A stretch of DNA of 64,000 bases from Aquimarina macrocephali JAMB N27 (GTDB taxonomy: Bacteria > Bacteroidota > Bacteroidia > Flavobacteriales > Flavobacteriaceae): assembly GCF_000520995.1 (NCBI RefSeq), contig NZ_JACA01000003.1, positions 248,001 to 312,000 of the forward strand, in the 5' to 3' direction. The number at the start of each line of letters is the position of its first letter. The stretch's first letter is position 1. A program made the translations under genes and the position numbers. Below the pieces are notes generated by a model. The model saw nothing but the letters and a program-made list of their open reading frames with translations, did not search any database and was not told where the DNA came from. Shown one piece after another: positions 18,136-24,417 of the stretch.

Positions 18136-18172
18136 ACCGCTTCATTGTTAAACACATTGAAGCGGTTTTTTA
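18136..18172 (+). terminator. htpG terminator
   Basis: The stem ACCGCTTCA / TGAAGCGGT is followed by TTTTTTATTTTTG, 33 bases after the htpG stop codon. It may also help end the minus-strand lipoprotein gene whose stop is at 18194. Confidence 0.85.
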
Positions 18173-18193
18173 TTTTTGTTTATAACATTTAGT

Positions 18194-18619
18194 TCAATCC
18201 TCAATCAATTTTATAGTAAGCTTGCCATATCGCTGGGCAGAGTCGTTAGCTCCTATTGCATAAGTATACTTCCCCGGAGCCAATTTAGCTTCTCCTACAT
18301 AATCAATAGGTTGGATTGTAAATATCTGTCCATTGATTTTTAACTCTACAAATGCATATCTGTATGCAAAATCAAAACCTCCATACTTCGTGGTCTTACT
18401 GGCAGAAATACTTCCATAATTGTTTTCTCCTCCATTAGTATTTACCAGAATACCCGAATAATTATATTGACTTGTATTCTTTATTCTAATTTGAACCGCA
18501 CCTGTAGTTCTGATTTGTACTTCATCAGAAGTTGAAGAATCGTCATCCTGTGAGCAATTAAATAACAAAAACTGAAACCCAGTTATAGTAATAACCAAAA
18601 TAATTCTTCTCACATCCAT
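18194..18619 (-). CDS. Small putative lipoprotein of unknown function
   Basis: This protein of about 141 residues has a lipoprotein signal: hydrophobic IILVITITGFQFLLF followed by the lipobox Cys in FNCSQDDD, with aspartates after the Cys. The mature part has repeated short beta-type segments (VQIRIKNTSQYNYSG, YAFVELKINGQ, LTIKLIED) and looks like a small beta-sandwich. No named family is recognised. The frame is open upstream to 18682, but ATG 18619 is preferred because the signal peptide starts there. It converges on htpG. Confidence 0.7.
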   Translation of the reverse strand: MDVRRIILVITITGFQFLLFNCSQDDDSSTSDEVQIRTTGAVQIRIKNTSQYNYSGILVNTNGGENNYGSISASKTTKYGGFDFAYRYAFVELKINGQIFTIQPIDYVGEAKLAPGKYTYAIGANDSAQRYGKLTIKLIED

Positions 18620-18739
18620 AACATAATCAGTTGATTTTCTACCTAATAGATATATCATTTTACTATAAGCTGCGTGCATCAATGAGCTTTAACGTCGATT
18701 CTTCATTTTTTTTCAGATTTTAAGCAGTTTATATTTTAT

Positions 18740-18747
18740 TACCTTTG
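18740..18747 (+). promoter_or_regulatory. -7 promoter box of the membrane LuxR-type gene
   Basis: TACCTTTG is an exact match to TAnnTTTG, 47 bases upstream of the ATG at 18795. The -33 region is T-rich but not a clear TTG. Confidence 0.55.
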
Positions 18748-18794
18748 TGATATATAAAAGTATAGCAGCGGTTTCATGTTTATAGCATCAAAAA

Positions 18795-19784
18795 ATGAGA
18801 ACTAAAAATTACATTTTAATCATTTTACTATTTTTTTATGCAACCATACATAGTCAAGATGGTGTTTCGGGATATGTGCATATTGAAGATCCAGAAAAAT
18901 GGGAGCAAAAAGTTTATTTAAGTCAAATTCAACTCGAAGAAAACACGAATACCTATAATACAACAGCCATTGCATCGACTCTCTTAACAGAGGATGGTTT
19001 CTTTGCTTTTAATAAAAATTTATTTACTTCAAAAGATCATATTTATAAGGTGCAACTTAACCCTATATCTGGCGAAGAGAAAAATAAAATTTCAAACAAA
19101 ATAAAGAATTTTCAACTATTTATACTATCTAAAAAAGATACTGTTCACTTTACTAAAGGAGAAAGAATGTTTGGGGAGTATACCACAAATAATACAGCAG
19201 ATTTAGAATGGCAAAAATTAAAAAAATTTGAAGCTAAATATGAAAATCTAACCGATGATTTTGATCCTAAACAATACCTCATAGAGACCAAAGGGTATGT
19301 AAAAGATTCTCTGCAGATACTTTTGGTGAAACTTATTGGTATTAAAAAACTAGATGACCAGAATCTATTAGAAAAAGATGCTAAAGCCAATCCTGAATAT
19401 TACCTGAGCTTTCTAGAAGAATTGAAATCCAGCGAACTTGACCCCTCTACCTATGCTTATCTTGAAAATAAGCTCAACTTTATTACTCAAGAAATCGTTA
19501 ATCATAAATACAAAGTAAGTTTATGGGTTAATGGTGCAGCTTCTTTGGTTATTATTTTATTAATCGGGTTTATTCTAAAATCTAGAAGAACCATAAAAGT
19601 CCTCGCTCCTATTCCTTTAAGTAAGCAAGAAAAAGCGGTAAAAAACCTTATCATATCAGGAAAAAGTAATAAAGAAATTGCAAATGAATTATTTATCAGC
19701 TTAAGTACCGTAAAAACACATATCACCAATATTTACAGTAAGTTAAACATCTCTAGTAGACAAGATTTATTACTCAAAAAATAA
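18795..19784 (+). CDS. Membrane-anchored LuxR-type transcriptional regulator
   Basis: The 329-residue protein begins with a signal peptide (ILIILLFFYATIHSQ). A periplasmic domain of about 215 residues follows, then one transmembrane helix near 243-262 (SLVIILLIGFIL) and a C-terminal LuxR/GerE helix-turn-helix (KSNKEIANELFISLSTVKTH, then YSKLNISSRQDLL). It lacks kinase and receiver domains, so it would carry an external signal straight to DNA across the inner membrane. The next gene, 83 bases downstream on the same strand, is an outer-membrane TonB-type barrel, suggesting regulation of that receptor. The periplasmic domain matches no family I can name. Confidence 0.82.
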   Translation: MRTKNYILIILLFFYATIHSQDGVSGYVHIEDPEKWEQKVYLSQIQLEENTNTYNTTAIASTLLTEDGFFAFNKNLFTSKDHIYKVQLNPISGEEKNKISNKIKNFQLFILSKKDTVHFTKGERMFGEYTTNNTADLEWQKLKKFEAKYENLTDDFDPKQYLIETKGYVKDSLQILLVKLIGIKKLDDQNLLEKDAKANPEYYLSFLEELKSSELDPSTYAYLENKLNFITQEIVNHKYKVSLWVNGAASLVIILLIGFILKSRRTIKVLAPIPLSKQEKAVKNLIISGKSNKEIANELFISLSTVKTHITNIYSKLNISSRQDLLLKK

Positions 19785-19867
19785 AATCATACCGGTACTA
19801 GCACCTTATTCAGCTTGGTATAATTACTCTTTTTCTCGATTTCAATAGTTATTTGTTTCAAAAAACA

Positions 19868-22186
19868 ATGAAGCGAATTATATATTTCTCATTCCTGTTA
19901 CTCTCTTATATTGGATATGGGCAATCAGAATATTCATTATCCGGAGCCGTTTTAGATCAAAATAATACCCCGGTAGAAGCTGGAGATGTCATTCTTTATG
20001 ACAAAAATTCAAATCTTGTAAAATATACTTTTATAAAAAATGGGAAATTTATTTTTGACAGATTAAAAGCTAATGAATATACTTTATCTATAATTGCGAT
20101 AGGATATACAGAAAAATCAGAAGTAATTCTACTAGACAGTAACAAAACCATTACTATTGAACTCAAAGAAAACACAGTTATATTAGACGAAGTAACCGTT
20201 AAAACTATTAAAAACAATATAATAGTGGGAAATGGTAATTTGAAAATAAATATTGAAAACTCTGTTTTAGAGTCATTACCATCAACAGTAGATATATTAT
20301 CTAAGCTTCCAGGAATTCAAATCAGCCCCAATCGAGAATCTATTTCTGTTGTAGGAAGAGGGGCTCCTCTAATTTATATAGATAACCAAAAGGCTGACTT
20401 AGATCAACTTAAATCGTTATCTGTAGAAAACATAAAAGATATAGAACTTATCGATAATCCATCTGCAAAATATGAAGCAGAAGGAAGAAGCCTCATCCTA
20501 ATCACTAGAAAACATAATTCTGTAGATGGTTACAAGATTCAATTATCAGAAATTATTTCTTTTAAAAAGCGATTTAATAATTATTTAGGAATACACTCAA
20601 ACTATAAAAACAATAAATTAGAATTACGAGGTAATTTTAATTACAATCAACTTGGTCCATGGGAAGGTGTAGACTCCAGACTTAACGTTTTAGATCAAGG
20701 TATTAAATCTCAATATCAAGTAAGAGCAACCGGTCCCAGGCCACAATTTATCACTGGAGGTGGTTTCTTTTATCAACTCGACAAAAATGATTATATCTCG
20801 GGACAAGTAAATCTGAGAGCTCAAACTGACAAGTTTCCAATCAAAACAAATACACTTCTGCAAGATCAATTTAAAGAAGACCATATTATCAGTGAAGGAC
20901 AAAATGATGAGAATAGAAATTTTTTAAGTAGTAATATAAATTTCAATAAAAAAATCACTCGTACCTCGAATTTGTTTTTTGGGCTTCAGTATTCAAATTA
21001 TATCAGACACCTTAAAAGTCATATTTTTAATAATATAAATGAAACCGGGTTAGAATTATCACAAAACAGAAATCAGAAATACGAAATTAGTGTCTTTGCC
21101 AGTAAAATTGACATTGACAAAAACTTTAATGATCATATAAAATTAGAAGTTGGTGGTAGTCTTTCTAATGCCAATGGTCTTGCATTTTCAGATTTCGAAT
21201 TCATAAATCCTATAGACAAAAAGGTTTCAAAATACGATTACCGAGAATCTATTTATGCATCTTATGTACAGCTATCAGGAAATCTAAACAAAATAGAATA
21301 TTCTACTGGCATAAGATCCGAAACAAATATTATAAAAGGTGGTTTTAGAAATGCCAGTGAACTATTAGTAGATAGAAAACAAACACGTCTTTTTCCTAAA
21401 ATAAGGATAAATATCCCCATAGATAGTACCAAAAGTATTGCTTTAAATTATGGTACAATTATAAATCGACCTAATTATCTTAATGCCAGTTCTATTAGTA
21501 CATTTATCAATCCATTTGTAGAATTTTCAAGAAATGTTAACTTAAAATCTACTACAATTGAAGAAATATCAACTACTCTTCAATACAAAAAATACACTTG
21601 TAACATCAGCTATTATGAGGAAAATGATCCCGTTTTTTATAACGTAGCATATGATAGTATTGAAAACAGAGTTATATCTTCTCCTCAAAACTTTGAAAAG
21701 GAATCCGGATATCAAATCCGATTTACTAACACTGCTACTTATAGGTTTTGGAATACTACAAATTCACTAACAGTAGTTCACAATAGAATTAAAAATCCAA
21801 CAGCAGTTATTAGAGAAAGTAAACCATATCTCTATTATTATTCAAATAATGAATTTAAACTTGCCTCAAAAACTACTCTTGGACTAAATTTTTGGGGATT
21901 CACCGAACGAAACCAAGGTGTTTTTAAAAGAAATGCGCTTTTTATTATGAGTGCTTCCTTTTCAAAAACATATTTTAAAAATTTACAAATTGCTGTAAAT
22001 TTTAATGACATTTTTAAGAACATGACTTATAAAGACAAGTATACTTCTAATAATATTGATGTTCAGAATACTTTTTATGTAGATGGAAACGAAATTTCAT
22101 TTTCTATCAAATACGCTTTCGGTAAAGTCAAAAAGCTATCCTTCAAAAATAAAGATGTAGATGATAACCTGGATCGAATACGGTAA
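19868..22186 (+). CDS. TonB-dependent-receptor-like outer-membrane protein
   Basis: This exported barrel of about 772 residues starts with signal peptide KRIIYFSFLLLSYIGYG. A carboxypeptidase-regulatory-like domain (SLSGAVLDQNNTPVEAGDV) is followed by a plug region (VDILSKLPGIQISPNRE, VVGRGAPLIYIDNQKADL, LIDNPSAKYEAEG) and an OMP_b-brl_3-type barrel. ATG 19868 is chosen over the upstream TTG at 19853 because it starts the signal peptide. It is likely in one transcript with the membrane LuxR-type regulator. It shares its architecture with the receptor at 8239 but is clearly divergent, so the pair are paralogues rather than a recent duplication. The substrate is unknown. Confidence 0.87.
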   Translation: MKRIIYFSFLLLSYIGYGQSEYSLSGAVLDQNNTPVEAGDVILYDKNSNLVKYTFIKNGKFIFDRLKANEYTLSIIAIGYTEKSEVILLDSNKTITIELKENTVILDEVTVKTIKNNIIVGNGNLKINIENSVLESLPSTVDILSKLPGIQISPNRESISVVGRGAPLIYIDNQKADLDQLKSLSVENIKDIELIDNPSAKYEAEGRSLILITRKHNSVDGYKIQLSEIISFKKRFNNYLGIHSNYKNNKLELRGNFNYNQLGPWEGVDSRLNVLDQGIKSQYQVRATGPRPQFITGGGFFYQLDKNDYISGQVNLRAQTDKFPIKTNTLLQDQFKEDHIISEGQNDENRNFLSSNINFNKKITRTSNLFFGLQYSNYIRHLKSHIFNNINETGLELSQNRNQKYEISVFASKIDIDKNFNDHIKLEVGGSLSNANGLAFSDFEFINPIDKKVSKYDYRESIYASYVQLSGNLNKIEYSTGIRSETNIIKGGFRNASELLVDRKQTRLFPKIRINIPIDSTKSIALNYGTIINRPNYLNASSISTFINPFVEFSRNVNLKSTTIEEISTTLQYKKYTCNISYYEENDPVFYNVAYDSIENRVISSPQNFEKESGYQIRFTNTATYRFWNTTNSLTVVHNRIKNPTAVIRESKPYLYYYSNNEFKLASKTTLGLNFWGFTERNQGVFKRNALFIMSASFSKTYFKNLQIAVNFNDIFKNMTYKDKYTSNNIDVQNTFYVDGNEISFSIKYAFGKVKKLSFKNKDVDDNLDRIR

Positions 22187-22285
22187 TAAATCACTGATTT
22201 CTTATTCGTTATCGTACAACTTTTATAGTGTAGATACATGAATAAACCACTTTTTTTGTATAAAAACAGTAAAAATCTTTTTTTA

Positions 22286-22300
22286 GTTAGGATTCCTTAC
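22286..22300. promoter_or_regulatory. Operator copy 1 (TTAGGATTCC palindrome)
   Basis: GTTAGGATTCCTTAC is a palindrome (GTTAGGA / TCCTTAC) with one mismatched pair and a central T. It lies directly before the -7 box of the thioredoxin-like gene, a position where a bound repressor would block polymerase. Copies 2 and 3 are at 22596 and 23700. The MarR protein encoded at 23755 is the inferred binder. Confidence 0.65.
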
Positions 22301-22308
22301 TATATTTG
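22301..22308 (+). promoter_or_regulatory. -7 promoter box of the thioredoxin-like gene
   Basis: TATATTTG matches the TAnnTTTG consensus and directly adjoins operator copy 1. It lies 36 bases before the ATG at 22344. Confidence 0.65.
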
Positions 22309-22343
22309 CATTGCAATTTTGCATAACCTTAAAATATATACAA

Positions 22344-22577
22344 ATGAGTAAATCAATTTTTTATCATGCTGGATGCCCAGTATGCATTAGTGCAGAACAT
22401 GATATTGTTAATCTAATCGGATCAGACAATGTAGAGATTGTTCATTTAGGAGAAGATCGTTCTCAAATCAAGAATGCCGAAACGGCAGGAGTTCAATCTG
22501 TTCCTGCGCTACTAACATCTAATGGGAATGTGCTACATATCAACTTTGGGGCTTCTATGGCAGATGTAAAAGGGTAA
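22344..22577 (+). CDS. Small thioredoxin/glutaredoxin-like protein with CPVC motif
   Basis: This 77-residue cytoplasmic protein has the beta-alpha-beta start of a thioredoxin fold. The active-site motif CPVC is at residues 11-14 (FYHAGCPVCISAEHD), and a Val-Pro (VQSVPALL) near 55 sits where thioredoxins have the cis-proline. Such proteins exchange disulfides or deliver reducing equivalents. ATG 22344 is chosen over an upstream in-frame start at 22311 because the fold begins there and the -7 box is too close to the earlier codon. It is first in a set of four genes sharing an operator sequence, and two of its neighbours also carry CxxC pairs. Confidence 0.8.
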   Translation: MSKSIFYHAGCPVCISAEHDIVNLIGSDNVEIVHLGEDRSQIKNAETAGVQSVPALLTSNGNVLHINFGASMADVKG

Positions 22578-22595
22578 TTTTTTTAATCTGAATAG

Positions 22596-22608
22596 TTAGG
22601 ATTCCTAA
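22596..22608. promoter_or_regulatory. Operator copy 2 (perfect TTAGGATTCCTAA)
   Basis: This is a perfect 13-base palindrome TTAGGA-T-TCCTAA, 78 bases before the lipoprotein start. Unlike copies 1 and 3 there is no exact TAnnTTTG next to it, so it may control a weaker promoter or act as an auxiliary site. Confidence 0.65.
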
Positions 22609-22625
22609 TTACTTAGATCAACTCT

Positions 22626-22662
22626 AAAATGAGTCAATTATTGATAATTATTGGCTCATTTT
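22626..22662 (+). terminator. Hairpin between thioredoxin-like and lipoprotein genes
   Basis: The arms AAAATGAG and CTCATTTT enclose a further AT-rich inverted segment. It can end the thioredoxin-like transcript 50 bases after its stop. If transcription starts at operator copy 2, it instead lies in the leader of the lipoprotein mRNA. The T tract is short (TTTTAAC), so termination may be partial. Confidence 0.5.
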
Positions 22663-22685
22663 AACTAACAATACAACACAAAAAG

Positions 22686-23411
22686 ATGAAAAACACAATT
22701 ATAACTATAGTATTCATGGTACTTAGCAGTACTCTAACTGCCTGCGATGAATGTAAAAAATATAATAATGATGATTTACAGATAGTAAAAGCTTCTGTTA
22801 TACATAATACCGATATTAATAGTACCATTTGGGAAATTAATGTCAAAGGAAACGCAGGAAAAACAACTCCGGTTCCAGCAGGACAATTACATGGCGCTCC
22901 TGTATTGGGTTATGTTTTTCCTACTACTCTAAAACCAACCGATGTAGGGTTTAATGATACTCAGGGTATTGTAGCATTGGCTTTAACGTCTCACCCCGAC
23001 TTTGATGATACCCCACTATGGGATGAGAACAATGATTTTATCTATGATAACGACGGAATTATATGGCATCCACATTGGGTAGTTCTTCATAAAGATGACC
23101 GGGTTGATGGTGGATTATCTGTAAAGCAATTCAAAAAAACAGATACATCTGTAAAATTACCTCCCACTAATCCAGGAATGCCAATGTATATGGATTCTCC
23201 AGGATTTCAGGTCATTACCAATAAGACCAGCATTAAAGTAGTAATACCAGATTATAGAATAAACAACAAAACCGATTTTAAGTTCGATGCTGTTTCTGCC
23301 TATATGCAGGTAAATACCGAAATAAAAGATAAACCTATGCTTGGTGTTTATAAGGTATATAGTGTTTTAAGCAACGATTTATCTCTTCCATATACTGTAC
23401 AATTAAAATAA
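22686..23411 (+). CDS. Putative lipoprotein, conserved family without a name
   Basis: The 241-residue product has a lipoprotein signal peptide (IVFMVLSSTLTAC, lipid on Cys20) with a second Cys three residues later (CDEC). The mature domain has conserved-looking blocks rich in His, Trp and Asp: GAPVLGYVFPTTLKP, LTSHPDFDDTPLWDEN and IIWHPHWVVLHKDDR. These suggest a metal- or ligand-binding globular domain, but I cannot assign a family. It lies between two operator copies and 8 bases before the DUF2024 gene, so it belongs to the same transcription unit. It would be anchored in the periplasm or on the cell surface. Confidence 0.75.
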   Translation: MKNTIITIVFMVLSSTLTACDECKKYNNDDLQIVKASVIHNTDINSTIWEINVKGNAGKTTPVPAGQLHGAPVLGYVFPTTLKPTDVGFNDTQGIVALALTSHPDFDDTPLWDENNDFIYDNDGIIWHPHWVVLHKDDRVDGGLSVKQFKKTDTSVKLPPTNPGMPMYMDSPGFQVITNKTSIKVVIPDYRINNKTDFKFDAVSAYMQVNTEIKDKPMLGVYKVYSVLSNDLSLPYTVQLK

Positions 23412-23418
23412 TATTATA

Positions 23419-23682
23419 ATGACAAAAATAGCCGTTTGGGATACTTACGTACAACGAGATGATGGGGTCATAATGCATTTTGACATACTCGTCCCCGATT
23501 CTATAACAGATCAGAATATTGTGTTTAAATTCGGAGAAAACTATCTAGAAACTAAACCTTTTAAAACAGAGAAAATTACCACTAATGAATGTAAACTCTG
23601 TCATATCGAACAAGCGACTCTAGAAATGAGTAATGATATCGAAACCAAAGGATATTCGATTATCGAAATGGAAAATTGCTAA
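23419..23682 (+). CDS. DUF2024 family protein
   Basis: This 87-residue cytoplasmic protein closely matches the DUF2024 pattern: KIAVWDTYVQRDDG at the start, MHFDILVPDS, a CxxC in TTNECKLCHIEQA and the terminal GYSIIEMENC. The family's function is unknown. The CKLC pair and last-residue Cys suggest metal or thiol chemistry. It starts 8 bases after the lipoprotein stop codon and is therefore co-transcribed with it, and it is followed after 72 bases by the MarR gene with its own operator and promoter. Confidence 0.88.
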   Translation: MTKIAVWDTYVQRDDGVIMHFDILVPDSITDQNIVFKFGENYLETKPFKTEKITTNECKLCHIEQATLEMSNDIETKGYSIIEMENC

Positions 23683-23699
23683 AAACGACAAATAAATAA

Positions 23700-23712
23700 T
23701 TAGGATTACTAA
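23700..23712. promoter_or_regulatory. Operator copy 3 in front of marR-type gene
   Basis: TTAGGATTACTAA matches copy 2 at 12 of 13 positions (C to A in the second arm). It overlaps the -7 box of the MarR gene by three bases, the expected layout for autorepression. Confidence 0.65.
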
Positions 23713-23717
23713 CTTTG
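23710..23717 (+). promoter_or_regulatory. -7 promoter box of the MarR gene
   Basis: TAACTTTG is an exact consensus match overlapping operator copy 3. The start of transcription would fall inside the hairpin that follows. Confidence 0.65.
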
Positions 23718-23747
23718 CTTAAGAGAAGGTGGTACTTTCTCTTAAGC
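23717..23747 (+). promoter_or_regulatory. Perfect hairpin or palindrome covering the MarR 5' leader
   Basis: GCTTAAGAGAA and TTCTCTTAAGC form a perfect 11-base inverted repeat with a nine-base spacer, ending 7 bases before the ATG. In RNA it would place a stable stem next to the start codon; in DNA it could be a second protein-binding site. It has no T tract, so it is not a terminator. Confidence 0.6.
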
Positions 23748-23754
23748 ATTTTAT

Positions 23755-24360
23755 ATGAGCAAGAGCATTTTTGACATATCATTTCAACATAAAGATATCA
23801 ATAGCAAAATTGTAATTGGCCTGGAGCGTATTTCTGAGGTCTTTAGAACTTTGTTATGGGAACATGCAAAAACTGTAGGTTTAAGTCCTATACAGATACA
23901 GATTATAATTTTTATAGCATATCATAAAGAAGATTTATGTACAGTTAGCCATCTTGCAAAAGAATTTAATGTAACTAAACCTACGATTAGTGATGCTGTT
24001 AAAGCATTAGAAAAAAAAGAAATCATCTTCAAAAATAAGACTTCGACAGATAATAGAAGTTATTATATAAGCTTAACTCCAAAAGGTCAAAAAAATGTCT
24101 CTGAGGCTGAAAATTTTGCAGACCCCATTAAAAAACAACTTTTAAGTTTTAATACAGAGGAACAAGAGTCTTTGTTAAAGACCATAAACATCTTAATTTA
24201 CCAACTAAACAGATCAGGAATATTATCTGTACAAAGAACTTGTTATGCTTGTAAGTTCTATAAAAAAAATAAAAACAATCATTATTGTAATTTTATACAA
24301 ACAGAGCTTAAAGATGTAGATATTAGATTAGATTGCGCTGACTTTGAAGAAAAACCATAA
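23755..24360 (+). CDS. MarR-family regulator with a four-cysteine C-terminal tail
   Basis: The winged helix-turn-helix domain at about 35-125 has the MarR features: SPIQIQIIIFIAYH, LAKEFNVTKPTISDAVKALE as recognition helix, and the wing KTSTDNRSYYISLTPKG. Normal MarR proteins end near 145 residues. This one has 201, and the extension holds Cys163, Cys166, Cys178 and Cys194 (TCYAC ... HYCN ... DCADFE), a likely zinc or iron-sulfur site or redox switch. The gene has its own -7 box overlapped by an operator copy, implying autoregulation. It is the last gene of the unit and is followed by a terminator. Identification as MarR is firm; the role of the tail is inferred. Confidence 0.88.
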   Translation: MSKSIFDISFQHKDINSKIVIGLERISEVFRTLLWEHAKTVGLSPIQIQIIIFIAYHKEDLCTVSHLAKEFNVTKPTISDAVKALEKKEIIFKNKTSTDNRSYYISLTPKGQKNVSEAENFADPIKKQLLSFNTEEQESLLKTINILIYQLNRSGILSVQRTCYACKFYKKNKNNHYCNFIQTELKDVDIRLDCADFEEKP

Positions 24361-24396
24361 AAAAAACCTCCTAAATCAAGTTTCAGGAGGTTTTTA
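24361..24396. terminator. Terminator after MarR gene
   Basis: The stem AACCTCCT / AGGAGGTT has A-rich and T-rich flanks on opposite sides. It serves the MarR gene (stop at 24360) and the convergent S9 peptidase gene (stop at 24418). Confidence 0.85.
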
Positions 24397-24417
24397 TGTA
24401 CAATTAGAGAATCTAAT

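Noticed and set aside
8239..22186. SusC/SusD-type polysaccharide utilisation locus around the two TonB-type barrels
   Set aside because: No SusD-like lipoprotein, glycoside hydrolase or HTCS sensor is adjacent, and the barrels are of the OMP_b-brl_3 type rather than SusC.
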